From a virus: a stretch of DNA of 59,750 bases. Location: positions 1 to 59,750 of IMG/VR virus record IMGVR_UViG_3300027743_000032. One strand, given 5' to 3'. The position numbers and the translations under genes were made by a program. Under the pieces are notes generated by a model, which was not told the origin of the DNA, ran no database searches, and worked only from the letters and a program-made list of their open reading frames with translations. How positions within the stretch are numbered: position 1 is the first letter of the stretch; every line of letters starts with the position of its first letter. Positions 24,068 to 33,829 of the stretch are shown piece by piece.

Positions 24068-25353
24068 CAACTGCACTGCCCGCTGTTGATTCGACCATCG
24101 ATAGGATGTTCCCGTTCATCCATCTGCCTCTGGATCGGTTCTTTAGGATCGTATCCTATAGTCCGATCCTGGCGAATCAAGTTGTCATTATGTATAACGA
24201 GCTGCAACGGGATGTGGCTTGTTCCGATCCTGTGCTGCAGTATACCTGGCAGCCGCGTGGCGGTGGGCGTCCTGGTCGAGAAGAGATTGCACAAGCGATC
24301 CAGCAGGCGGAAGATACGATCTACAGGGCACTGAAGTTCAGTCCGTCCCCACGCTGGTTCACCGACGAGGTTGATCTGACTACGGCCCACAGATGGGGTT
24401 TCTGGCCGAACGGAGCGTTCGGTCTACGAACCAATAACTTTCATCTGATCGAACCTGGCGTAGAACGCTATAAGTATCTAGGCAGTCCACAGGTCACGTA
24501 CGATGACACCGACGGTGACGGCTATAAGGAAACCGCTACCCTTACTCTGGACAGCGTAGGGACGGGTGTGATCGACGCCAATGAGATTAGCGCGTTCCCT
24601 CCAGGTTACGGGCCAGACCCTGCTCTTGAGATTCGTCCTCTTAGAGTAGATTTTGATAGTCTCAATAATCAGATTAATATTACTGTCGCCAGGCATCTGC
24701 TCGCACGTTGGGACTTGCAGGAGCGTCTTGACGCGCAGGGCATCGACGGCATGGCGGATGTTAACTTCTATCTAGAGCTGGACATCTATCGACACTACAC
24801 CGATCCTAGCCAGGCTGTAGAGATTGTCTGGCCTTGTGGTGGTTGCGGTGTCTGTGCAGCGTGCGGAGTGCAGACTGCAACAGGATGCTTCACGATCACA
24901 GACCCACGCAACGGCTTGGTCAGAGTAAGCCCCGCACGTTGGATCGAAGATAGCTATTTCGCAAGTCTCGGTGCTGGTGCGGGTGCGTGGGACGTGCTGA
25001 GCTGCATATGGATACAAACTCCCGCCCGCATTAAACTGCACTACAGGGCCGGTTATATCGATAGCAGGCTTAAGCGACCGTTAGTCGAGATGGCTCCTGA
25101 GCTGGAGCGCGCTGTCGCGTTTCTTGCGCTGTCGTATCTTGATAGAGAGTGGTTAACCTGTGAACAGATACGTAATCTTCAAGCCCACTGGCGTCTCGAT
25201 CTGGCGAATCAGACGAGCAATGCCGCCATGAGCAACTCGTTTAAACTAGACCCCGATCTGCTCGCGTGTCCATTCGGAACAACTCGTGCTGCGCTGTATG
25301 CGTGGCGTGTGATCCAACCACTGATGGTCGGTCAAGCCGTCCTGAACGTGTAG
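24064..25353 (+). CDS. Putative head-tail connector protein, 429 aa
   Basis: Named from position between capsid and tail-tube genes. The central part is beta-rich (ATLTLDSVGTGVIDANEI); a cysteine cluster CGGCGVCAACGVQTATGC lies near residue 260; the C-terminus is helical (MAPELERAVAFLALSYLDRE), as in adaptor proteins. ATGA overlap with the preceding gene. Confidence 0.55.
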   Translation: MTTALPAVDSTIDRMFPFIHLPLDRFFRIVSYSPILANQVVIMYNELQRDVACSDPVLQYTWQPRGGGRPGREEIAQAIQQAEDTIYRALKFSPSPRWFTDEVDLTTAHRWGFWPNGAFGLRTNNFHLIEPGVERYKYLGSPQVTYDDTDGDGYKETATLTLDSVGTGVIDANEISAFPPGYGPDPALEIRPLRVDFDSLNNQINITVARHLLARWDLQERLDAQGIDGMADVNFYLELDIYRHYTDPSQAVEIVWPCGGCGVCAACGVQTATGCFTITDPRNGLVRVSPARWIEDSYFASLGAGAGAWDVLSCIWIQTPARIKLHYRAGYIDSRLKRPLVEMAPELERAVAFLALSYLDREWLTCEQIRNLQAHWRLDLANQTSNAAMSNSFKLDPDLLACPFGTTRAALYAWRVIQPLMVGQAVLNV

Positions 25354-25369
25354 CGTAGGAGGAATCGGC

Positions 25370-26842
25370 GTGCCAGGTACAGCGTTCACGAATACGTACT
25401 CGCGTGTGTGGCTCATTGAAGGTGGGGCAGGGCCGGGAAGGAGACGTGATTACTTCGGCAACTGGAAAGCCGGCGCAATCTCATGGGACTTGGGCGACAT
25501 CACGACGATTCGTGAGCCAGACCCGAACGCCTACAATAAGTTCATCCGTACCGGTAGATATCGCGGTGAGCCTGGCGATCCTGAGCTGACGATCACAGCC
25601 CGCTATACGTTCCAGCGGTCGAGACTTCTCCGTATGGCACGCCTCGACTGCGAACACACGCTGCACGTTCACATGGGTCAGTGCGAGAATCCGCAGGACT
25701 TTCCGCGAGGGTGGGAAAAGACCCTCATTCTGGAAGGTGCTTCGATCAACTCATACGGCACCGAAGACTTGGGCGCGATGTCGCCTGACGAGAACGCTCC
25801 GGTCAACGAGGAAGTTCCGTTCGTCGGCACCGATCTCTACGAAGTCACACGTCTCACGTTCAGCGAGATGGCTGCTGCCATGACGACCGGCACCGTTCTC
25901 GACGTGTATGTGTGTGACAGCGCACAGTGCGGCGCGTGCGGTGTGGCGAGCGACGGCTGTCAGGTTGTGCTGGCTTTGGTCGGAGCAGTTCCCGGTTCGC
26001 CCGGTCTGACTTCGGGCCTCCTGGTCACAACCAACGGTGGCGGCTTGTGGACGGCAGTGGCGGGGCCTGCTGTTGCTGGTGATTCGCTCTTCTGCGCAGG
26101 CGACGTGGCAGTGGTTCTTTCAGAAGCCGACGGCGCACTGTATTACACCGACCTGAGTGATCTGAGTGTCGGTGTCGTTAACTGGACGCGCGTGGACAAC
26201 GGCTTCGCAGTTGGGGAAGGCCCGCTCGCTGCATGGTCGCTCGGTGCCAGCGAAACCTGGATCGCTGGTGCGGGTGGTACGATCTACAACAGCTCAGACC
26301 CCGCGCTTGGTGTGACGATCAGCAGTCAGGGCGCAACGTCGAATGATCTGAACGCCATCCACGCCGTCGATAGCCTGAACGTCGTCGCAGTCGGAGCCGC
26401 CAATACCGTGCTTCGTACGGCGAACGGTGGTGTGTCGTGGGGCATCGTTCCTGGCCCCGAGCCGGGCGCTGTTCTGACCAGCGTGTGGGTTCGCAGCCCG
26501 CTCGAATGGATCATTGGCACGGCGACCGGGCGGCTCTGGTACACGATCAACGGCGGCGGTACATGGGAGGAAAAGGGCTTCACCGGAGCCGGCACTGGCG
26601 TAGTGCAGGATATGGTGTTCGCTACGCCTTCTGTGGGGTACATGGCCCACTCGACCGGAACGGCAGGCCGTGTGCTTCGCACCATCGACGGCGGCTTCTC
26701 GTGGTACGTGCTTCCGGAAGGTGCTGGCTCTATCCCGGTCAACGAGTCGGTAAACCGTCTGGCGGTGTGTGACGATCCTAACATCCTGTACGCTGCGGGT
26801 GTCGGGAGCGGAGCTGACGGTATTCTGCTCAAGGCAGCGTAA
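25370..26842 (+). CDS. Tail tube protein fused to a beta-propeller, 490 aa
   Basis: Residues 1-180 fit a major tail protein (FTNTYSRVWLIEGGAGPG, GDITTIREPDPNAYNKF, VTRLTFSEMAAAM). A cysteine linker (CDSAQCGACGVASDGC) leads to a C-terminal propeller of BNR/Ycf48-like repeats: TTNGGGLWT, RTANGGVSWG, TINGGGTWEEKG, RTIDGGFSWY. GTG start with AGGAGG. The propeller would project from the tube surface, perhaps binding glycan or host polymer. Confidence 0.8.
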   Translation: MPGTAFTNTYSRVWLIEGGAGPGRRRDYFGNWKAGAISWDLGDITTIREPDPNAYNKFIRTGRYRGEPGDPELTITARYTFQRSRLLRMARLDCEHTLHVHMGQCENPQDFPRGWEKTLILEGASINSYGTEDLGAMSPDENAPVNEEVPFVGTDLYEVTRLTFSEMAAAMTTGTVLDVYVCDSAQCGACGVASDGCQVVLALVGAVPGSPGLTSGLLVTTNGGGLWTAVAGPAVAGDSLFCAGDVAVVLSEADGALYYTDLSDLSVGVVNWTRVDNGFAVGEGPLAAWSLGASETWIAGAGGTIYNSSDPALGVTISSQGATSNDLNAIHAVDSLNVVAVGAANTVLRTANGGVSWGIVPGPEPGAVLTSVWVRSPLEWIIGTATGRLWYTINGGGTWEEKGFTGAGTGVVQDMVFATPSVGYMAHSTGTAGRVLRTIDGGFSWYVLPEGAGSIPVNESVNRLAVCDDPNILYAAGVGSGADGILLKAA

Positions 26843-26862
26843 CCGCATAATAGGGGGCGCTT

Positions 26863-27471
26863 GTGACGAACAACATCCTACAAGCAATCCCAGAAGATGC
26901 AACGGACGATCAGGTGGCTGACGCTCAGCGGCCTGATCGTTTCGTTACGTCCAATGGGATAGTCTTTAAGCTGAAGCCCGTCGCGCCATTGCTGGTGCTG
27001 GACGCGCAGAAGCAAATCATCGAACCTAAGCCGCCCAAGCTCAAGAACTACGCGAAGGGTGAGGACGACGACGCACCGCTGGAAGAGAATCCCAACGATC
27101 CTGAGTTTCTGCGCGCACATTCGGAGTATCGTCAGAAGGTAGGAGAGGTATCAAACGCTATCTTCCTGACGCGCGGGACGGAGGTTATAAGCGTCCCAGA
27201 CGACGTTGACAAGCTCGACGACGAAGATTGGGCACTCGAAGTCGAAGAGTTCACAGATATTAAGGTGCCCAAAGTCGGCAGACGACGCTACTACTGTTGG
27301 CTTAAGTACGTCGCCCTCACTTCGATGATAGATTTTCAGAGCCTCCTCAACAAGCTGTCCGCTCTGGGGGGCGTGACACTCGAAAGTGATGTGGCTGACG
27401 CTGAGGCATCGTTTCGGACTGACACGAGCGGGGATGCCTCTGCGGGAATACCACCTAGCGAAGAAGTTTGA
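26863..27471 (+). CDS. Tail assembly chaperone (G-like), 202 aa
   Basis: Placed between tail tube and tape measure like lambda gpG. Acidic; a Leu/Trp-rich core (RRRYYCWLKYVALTSMIDF) and an acidic tail. The end overlaps the next gene in another frame. GTG start. Such chaperones coat the tape measure during tail assembly. Confidence 0.65.
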   Translation: MTNNILQAIPEDATDDQVADAQRPDRFVTSNGIVFKLKPVAPLLVLDAQKQIIEPKPPKLKNYAKGEDDDAPLEENPNDPEFLRAHSEYRQKVGEVSNAIFLTRGTEVISVPDDVDKLDDEDWALEVEEFTDIKVPKVGRRRYYCWLKYVALTSMIDFQSLLNKLSALGGVTLESDVADAEASFRTDTSGDASAGIPPSEEV

Positions 27472-27718
27472 TGCGGACATAAACATCCAGCGTCGCTTCG
27501 ACGGTGAAGTTCCAGAGTTCGAATGCCGTGAGGCTGCCGTGTTTGTGCATTGTGCGTGGCACGATTGGACACAGAAGCTAGACGGCTGGGATCGAGCTTG
27601 TGCGGTGGCTCATTACCGTACATCGCTGTCTCTCAGAGCGCACATTGACGATGCGGCGGAGAAGGCAGCTAGCCGTAAGCAGGCCAGGCAAGCACGTCGT
27701 AAGTCTAGATCGCGCTGA
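27434..27718 (+). CDS. Tail assembly chaperone second frame (T-like), 94 aa or frameshift extension
   Basis: The basic C-terminal product (AAEKAASRKQARQARRKSRS) lies in the +1 (equivalently -2) frame relative to the upstream gene. It may start independently at ATG 27434, which has a poor ribosome site (GAGCGGGG), or be reached by ribosomal frameshifting near the GTT TGA stop at 27466-27471. The classical -1 frame is excluded by the frame relation. Confidence 0.6.
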   Translation: MPLREYHLAKKFDADINIQRRFDGEVPEFECREAAVFVHCAWHDWTQKLDGWDRACAVAHYRTSLSLRAHIDDAAEKAASRKQARQARRKSRSR

Positions 27719-27738
27719 GTTTTTCGTGAGTTAAAGTC

Positions 27739-30700
27739 ATGGCGGCCAACCTTCCTATCGTTGGTGTAGAAGCAGCAATCATTGGCATGAACGCCTTTAA
27801 GGCGAATGCCAATCAGATTTCCGCGCTGCTTAACAACATGGGCCGCTCTATGCGGGCGTTCTCGCAGGTATACAACGCCGGCGCTAATGACACGTCTAAA
27901 GCTGACGCCAAACGGGCCGCTGCCGTCGAGCGTGCTTCGAAGGTCGTAGAAAAGGCTCGGGGACAAGAAGCAGCCGCTAATCAGAGGGCACAGCAGCAGT
28001 TAATCGCCGCAGAAAACGCCCTCACAACCACGACCAAACGCGCAGCCCAGGACAGAACAAACTCCCGCACACGCGCTACGCAAGCGAAGGCCAAACTTGC
28101 TGCCATCGATAAAGCGGGTGACATCGCTATCGAGGCGCAGCAGAACCGTGTCACACGCGCTACTGAGCGTCTGACCGCGGCACAAAATCTGAACGCGAAG
28201 GCACCTACTGCGGCTCGTGCAGCCAACGTTGAGAAGGCAAGAATCTCACTCGCAGCTACGACAGACCGTTTAGCTGCTATCGAGCAAAGAGCCTACAACA
28301 ATACCAACAAAGCCTCAGCTGACGCAGTAGCCGCTAACCAGCGTCGTCTTGCCGCGACGAGAGCTGGCGCTGCTCAGGTAGCACAGGCGCAGGGTAGAGT
28401 AGCTGCTGCTACGGCTAACGTTGCCACAGTCGCTCAACAAGGGGCGGCGCGTGTCACAGCAGCCCAACAGGCGATGGCTGCTGCTTCGACTGTTGGTGCA
28501 GCGGCGGTAGGTGTGGCCTTTGCTGCGGCAGCTGCTAGCATCGTTGCTGCTGTGGTCGCCACAGGGATGGCGTTCGCTGAGGTAGTGCGCCAGAGTGCTG
28601 CATACCAGGATCAGTTGACTTATCTGGGCGTCGTTAGCCAAACCACATCGGGTCAACTGTTCCAGCTCAGCCAGCAACAACTTCAACTGTCACGGTCTAC
28701 TACAACGGCTGTGACAGATATTGCTATTCTAAGCGAGGAATTGCTCAAGGCAGAAGTACCGCTTGAGGCCCTCAGAAACGGCGCACTAGAAGTCGCCAAT
28801 GCACTTGTGATCGCGTCCAACGGAGAACTGGACGCCGCTCGTGCAGCGACTACAATGAAGATCGCGCATGATTCATTCGCCTCTTCCGGTGCGACCTATG
28901 AGAGCGCGGCAAACGCGATCAATGCGGCAGCTCAGAATAGCACACTGACTCTAGGGAACATGGCCGACGCCATCAAGCAGGGTGGCGCGACGGCAGCACG
29001 ATACGGTCTGAGCATTGAGGAGTTCGCTACTGCTGTAGGCTTGCTTGGGCAGGTAATCCCCTCCGGTACTGAAGCAGGTACTGGTTTGCGTAACATGTTC
29101 GTCCAGCTGCAGAAGCCTTCTAAGGAAGGCAAGCAGCTGATGAACCAGTACGGGATTTCCTTGCACGATGCAGCAGGAAATACGCTTCCGTTCGTCAACA
29201 TCCTACACGACCTAGAGGCCGCGTTCGGCCCAGCGGCTGTAGCACAAGGGAAGATCACAGAAGCTCAGCGTGACTACGCTCTTGCCACGATTGCTGGCGA
29301 GAGGCAGCAAAAAGTTCTCTCTACTCTGATCGATCAGGGAGTAGAAGGCTGGCAAGCGCTTGCCCAGGAAATCTCTAATACTAACGGTGTGATGGAATCG
29401 CAGGATGCTATTACTGCGACAACCGCATCGAAGATGGAGATGCTGGGAAACAACGTTACCGCGTTAGGCCTCGCTTTCGGTCAGGGACTTGACCCTTATC
29501 TAAACGCAATTGTCGATGGTTTGCTGAGATTCGCACAGTCTATCGATCCTACCCTGGAGAGAGCCGATCAGCTTGGTCAGATCGTCGGTGGTTTTCTGGC
29601 CAATGCGTTTCTTAATCTGGGCGAGATTATCGGGTCAGTCGTCGTCCCGATGTTCCTGTTCTTCTTCGACATGCTTGGCAACTGGATTAACTTGTTCGTT
29701 GGAGTTGCCACCGCAGTCATTCAGGTAGCCGCTGCTATCGGTGATGCGTATGTAAATCTCAGAAACATTTTAGTCCAGACCTTCGCCAACATGATCGCGG
29801 CGTGGTTCAACCTGGGCGACGGTTTCGCTCAAGGTGCAACTGCGCTAGGGAACATCTGGGATGCTGTTGTTCAGATGGCTGCTGCTACAGGTGCAGCCGT
29901 TGGACGCGGTATTCAAGGGATGGCTCAGGCCTGGAGCGCGGTCGTTAACTCGATTGCATCAGGCGTGTCCGTCTTTGGTCAGAATCTGAACGCTGTTGTA
30001 CAGGGAGCAGTACAGGCAGCGAACGGTGTTATCAACGCCTTTAATGGATTGTCCTCCGCCATTGCACGCATTCTCGGTGGCGTTGCTTCCGCGATCAACG
30101 GCTTCTTGGATGCTGCGAGCGCGATCCCTGAAGTTGGTGAGCGAATTGGCGGAGCGCGTGTCGCAGTTGGACAGTTTGCTGGAGCGACCGCCGCTACCGT
30201 CGGTGCAGCAGGCGTTGCTATTAGTGGTGTGACACACAGCGCCTCCGTTGCTCTGAATGGTTTGGGTGAATCCGCAGGACGTGTTGGAGTTCAGGTACAA
30301 TCTGGACTTGGGCAAGCTGGGACGGCTTTTAGTAATCTAGGGTCGAGCGTAAACAGTTCAGTTGGCGGGCTTGGAAACACTTTCGGAAACTTTGCGAACG
30401 ATTCTATCGCGGCGGTTAACAAACTAACCAACACGATCAAGATGCCAGAGCTTCAGAATTACGCGGACAAGATTGCCGCGAATATTCAGAAAGCTCGCAC
30501 CACCGTCAACCAGCAAGCAAACAAACCGCTTCGTGGCATCGGCACTGAGCCTAGTGGTGAGCCTCGCGGTACTTTCCCAGAAAAAGGCGGTGGCGGTGGC
30601 GACGGTGACAAAGCAGCGAAGAAAGCTGCTAAAGACCTAGCAGAAGCCATGAATGACGCAGCTGAATTGCTGCGTGACTTCTTCGACGACATCGAGAATG

Positions 30701-32877
30701 CTGCGCGTGACACCGCTAATTCCATCGCAGAAGCCTACGAAAAAGCCGAACTTGACATCGCTAAGGCTATCGCGTCGGCAGCCAAAGAAGTCAATGAGGC
30801 TATCGACGATGCGAACGATAAGATAAGAGAACTAGATACAGAACGTGCCATAAGAAAAGACGCTGACGCAAGACGTAACGCGCTCGACCAAGAGCTGGAG
30901 TTTGAGCAGCGTCTACGTGAAGAGGCACAAGCCGAGGCCGAAGTTATCTACCAGCGTGATCTGGAAGATATGAAGGCCATTGAAGATAAGAAGCGTCAGG
31001 AGCGTGAGCGTTCGTTTGACAGGCAACAGGAGAATGAAGCACGTCAGCGTGACGAGCGCCGTGCTGACGAAGATCGTGACTATGATAAGTCGTTCGATAA
31101 GCTTCAGAATGAGCTAGACAGGCAGCAGGACGCACGCGAGAAGGCACTAGACAAGCAGCAAGAGAAGCAGCAAGACGCTCTAGAAGCTCAGCTCAAAGCT
31201 ATCGAAGATGCGCTGGACAAAGAACATAACCTGCGTGAGAAGGCACTAGAAGATCGTCTAGACGCTGAGGAAGCGGCACTAGAAGCGTCACAGAAGCAGC
31301 GTGAAGATGCTCTCCAGGCTCAATTCGAACGTGAGGACATCGCCCGAGAGCATGGCGAAGCTATCGGTGATATCGAGCGGGAAGCTGGTACTGGACGTGC
31401 AGCAGCTCAGGCTGACTACGCTAAAGAACTTTCTATCGGTGTTAAGGAATCGATTGCTCGGGCTAGGCGTGATGAGAAGTTGGCGGCGATCCAATCTGAA
31501 GAGGATACCGCACGCGAACGTCTGAGGATCAAAGAGGAACAGAACGCTAAAGAGCGGGACGTTGAGAACGACCAACAAACACGTCTCGCGGCTCTGCAAG
31601 CTCAGTTCGCACTGGAAACCGCGGCGCGTGAGGCAGCAGCCGACGCGGCCCGGATGGCTCTTAAAGAGCAGCTTGAAGCGGAAATCACAGCCCTTCAAGC
31701 TAACCACGAAGCCCAACGCCGCACGTTGCGTGAGCAGCACGAAGCGGCGATGGACGCAATGCACGCTCAGCACGAACGTGAACGTGATGATCTATCAGAT
31801 CGTATCGAGCGTGACCGTTTAAATCGCCAAAAGAATCGTGCCCGCGAAGATCGAGAGTTCGCAGAGCGTCAAGAAGAAGCCAAACAACGCTACATCGAGG
31901 AGGAGAACAAGCGTCAGCTAGCTGCTACGCGGAAGCAAGAAGATGAAGATAGGGCACGTAAGCAGGCGCAAGACTACGCTGCTATTTACCAAAAGCAGCT
32001 AGACGAAGCCAAGCGTGCGTACCTGTCAGAGCAGCTCGACGAAGAAGAATATCAACGTCGCGTACAGCAGATTCAGGACGAGCGCGACAAGAAGATCAAG
32101 GCTACTGGTGTTACGCTGGAAGAGCAACAGCGTATGATTAGTGAGCAGCTTGATCGTGAAGTCACTGATCTGAATAAGCAGCTAGACGAGAAGATCACAA
32201 CCATCAAAGAACGCTACGTTGATCGTATGGAGGATTTGATGCGTGACGGTGGCGAAGCCATGCGTCCCATCATTGATAACATCGGTGAGCAGATGGAGTT
32301 GGCGTTCGAAGGCGCGCGTGATCGTGTTAAGGAACTCGTCACCGTCCTACAAGCCGCTCTTGCTCAAGCTGATGCTGTCACCAAGGCTATTAACAACATG
32401 CCGAAAGTACCATCTGCACCAGCAGCTGGTGGCGGTGGTGCTGGCGGTGGCGGCGGTGGTGGCGGTAAATGCGATTGGTACGGGATTTATAACGCTTGTC
32501 GCGGGAACGGTGGCTCTGATGGTGCGTGTCGTTCGAAGGCAGATAGTGAATGCCCGCCGGAGCGCAGAGCAGCGGGTGGCCCTGTAAGAGCTGGTCGTAC
32601 GTACGTCGTAGGTGAGAATGGGCCGGAGATTTTCACAGCTCCCTACAACGGGACGATCATTCCTAACGGTATGCACATGCCCGGTGATTGTCCTAAGTGT
32701 CCCAACGCCCCGACGAGTGTACAAACGGCGCAGTCCTACGGCCGAGGCATTAATGGCGGTGGCACCAGTAGTACGGTTAATAACAACTACACCGTAAACG
32801 CAGCGTACGGACGCACTCAGCCAGAAGGTTCCGTGCGGATGGATTTGGCGGCCCTGATCGCCCTTACGAGAAGGTAA
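27739..32877 (+). CDS. Tail tape measure protein, 1712 aa
   Basis: The longest gene of the window. An Ala/Gln-rich N-terminal helical region is followed by a TP901-type core (about 300-600: AVPLEALRNGAL-like helices, NMADAIKQGGATAARYG, GLLGQVIPSGTEAGTGLRNM) and hydrophobic helices (about 640-700). A long highly charged Glu/Arg/Gln coiled coil (about 970-1540) precedes a Cys-containing tail (KCDWYGIYNACRG, GDCPKCPN) with the typical VVGENGPEIFTAP. It sets tail length; at about 1.5 A per residue a tail near 250 nm is expected, a rule-of-thumb estimate. Confidence 0.95.
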   Translation: MAANLPIVGVEAAIIGMNAFKANANQISALLNNMGRSMRAFSQVYNAGANDTSKADAKRAAAVERASKVVEKARGQEAAANQRAQQQLIAAENALTTTTKRAAQDRTNSRTRATQAKAKLAAIDKAGDIAIEAQQNRVTRATERLTAAQNLNAKAPTAARAANVEKARISLAATTDRLAAIEQRAYNNTNKASADAVAANQRRLAATRAGAAQVAQAQGRVAAATANVATVAQQGAARVTAAQQAMAAASTVGAAAVGVAFAAAAASIVAAVVATGMAFAEVVRQSAAYQDQLTYLGVVSQTTSGQLFQLSQQQLQLSRSTTTAVTDIAILSEELLKAEVPLEALRNGALEVANALVIASNGELDAARAATTMKIAHDSFASSGATYESAANAINAAAQNSTLTLGNMADAIKQGGATAARYGLSIEEFATAVGLLGQVIPSGTEAGTGLRNMFVQLQKPSKEGKQLMNQYGISLHDAAGNTLPFVNILHDLEAAFGPAAVAQGKITEAQRDYALATIAGERQQKVLSTLIDQGVEGWQALAQEISNTNGVMESQDAITATTASKMEMLGNNVTALGLAFGQGLDPYLNAIVDGLLRFAQSIDPTLERADQLGQIVGGFLANAFLNLGEIIGSVVVPMFLFFFDMLGNWINLFVGVATAVIQVAAAIGDAYVNLRNILVQTFANMIAAWFNLGDGFAQGATALGNIWDAVVQMAAATGAAVGRGIQGMAQAWSAVVNSIASGVSVFGQNLNAVVQGAVQAANGVINAFNGLSSAIARILGGVASAINGFLDAASAIPEVGERIGGARVAVGQFAGATAATVGAAGVAISGVTHSASVALNGLGESAGRVGVQVQSGLGQAGTAFSNLGSSVNSSVGGLGNTFGNFANDSIAAVNKLTNTIKMPELQNYADKIAANIQKARTTVNQQANKPLRGIGTEPSGEPRGTFPEKGGGGGDGDKAAKKAAKDLAEAMNDAAELLRDFFDDIENAARDTANSIAEAYEKAELDIAKAIASAAKEVNEAIDDANDKIRELDTERAIRKDADARRNALDQELEFEQRLREEAQAEAEVIYQRDLEDMKAIEDKKRQERERSFDRQQENEARQRDERRADEDRDYDKSFDKLQNELDRQQDAREKALDKQQEKQQDALEAQLKAIEDALDKEHNLREKALEDRLDAEEAALEASQKQREDALQAQFEREDIAREHGEAIGDIEREAGTGRAAAQADYAKELSIGVKESIARARRDEKLAAIQSEEDTARERLRIKEEQNAKERDVENDQQTRLAALQAQFALETAAREAAADAARMALKEQLEAEITALQANHEAQRRTLREQHEAAMDAMHAQHERERDDLSDRIERDRLNRQKNRAREDREFAERQEEAKQRYIEEENKRQLAATRKQEDEDRARKQAQDYAAIYQKQLDEAKRAYLSEQLDEEEYQRRVQQIQDERDKKIKATGVTLEEQQRMISEQLDREVTDLNKQLDEKITTIKERYVDRMEDLMRDGGEAMRPIIDNIGEQMELAFEGARDRVKELVTVLQAALAQADAVTKAINNMPKVPSAPAAGGGGAGGGGGGGGKCDWYGIYNACRGNGGSDGACRSKADSECPPERRAAGGPVRAGRTYVVGENGPEIFTAPYNGTIIPNGMHMPGDCPKCPNAPTSVQTAQSYGRGINGGGTSSTVNNNYTVNAAYGRTQPEGSVRMDLAALIALTRR

Positions 32878-32881
32878 CGTC

Positions 32882-33817
32882 ATGCTCGAAACAGGCTACA
32901 TTCTCCCCAAAAATAGTTCGGGAGAACGCTTAGTTTATATCCGGCGGGATGGCCTTACGTATCCATTACACGCTCCGCCGTGGAGGGCTGTGCTATCCCA
33001 CGAGGGCTTCGGCACACCGCCTATCGACTACGTTGCTGATCGTTCGCCGTTCCAACACGGCGATACAGTAAGGTCGTTCTTTCTGACCCCACGCTCGATA
33101 CAATTGATTGTCCTGCACAACTTTTGTAGTCGAGCTGAATACTGGCAGGGGCGCGAGGATATTCTGGATTTATTAAGACCTGGCTTTGGAACCGACCCTG
33201 TGCAAGCAGGGAAACTGTTATATTACTTACCGGGAAAGAAGAAGCGGCAAATCGACGTTCTGATCGAAAGCGGGCCAGGTTTCACACCCCAAGAAGGCTG
33301 GCGCGAATGGAGCTTCACAGAGGCTCTTCGGTTCGTAGCCCACGATCCTACGTGGTATGATCCCGACGCTTATGCTGAGACATTGCTCTATCATGCACCC
33401 GCGCTTAACCTGATCTTTCCTATCACGTTTCCTATCGTGTTCGATGAGACGGCCGGTATTCGTACGTTCGTTGTCTACAAGGGGACGTGGATTTCGTACC
33501 CTGCTATAGATGTGGTGGGGCCTGTGACTGGTTTTAACCTGGTTAATCTGGTTACAGGGACGAATCTGGGTCTGAGCGCCCCGGTTCCTGATGGTGTGAC
33601 GGTTACGTTTAATTTGCAGGGTATTAAGACCGTCACAGGATCAGACGGACAGAACTGGTTGAATCGGGTCACACCAGACAGTGACTTGTCCGCGTTCGCT
33701 TTGGTGCCTCCACCGTTCGCCCCAGAGGGTGTGAACGAGTTTAGTCTGAGCGGCACGGGTACATCGCCACATTCGCGCGTGATTGTCAGATATAACGACA
33801 GATACTTCGGTATCTAG
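32882..33817 (+). CDS. Distal tail (Dit-like) protein, 311 aa
   Basis: Follows the tape measure. The N-terminal domain has RDGLTYPLHAPPWRAVLSHEG and RSIQLIVLHNF, then ILDLLRPGFG as in Dit belt domains, and the C-terminal half is beta-rich (VTVTFNLQGIKTVTG). Dit hexamers join tail tube to the baseplate. Confidence 0.75.
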   Translation: MLETGYILPKNSSGERLVYIRRDGLTYPLHAPPWRAVLSHEGFGTPPIDYVADRSPFQHGDTVRSFFLTPRSIQLIVLHNFCSRAEYWQGREDILDLLRPGFGTDPVQAGKLLYYLPGKKKRQIDVLIESGPGFTPQEGWREWSFTEALRFVAHDPTWYDPDAYAETLLYHAPALNLIFPITFPIVFDETAGIRTFVVYKGTWISYPAIDVVGPVTGFNLVNLVTGTNLGLSAPVPDGVTVTFNLQGIKTVTGSDGQNWLNRVTPDSDLSAFALVPPPFAPEGVNEFSLSGTGTSPHSRVIVRYNDRYFGI

Positions 33818-33829
33818 CAGGAGCTAACG

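Noticed and set aside
26294-26902. Antisense frame under the tail-tube propeller
   Set aside because: No domain, basic composition and entirely covered by a strong sense gene.
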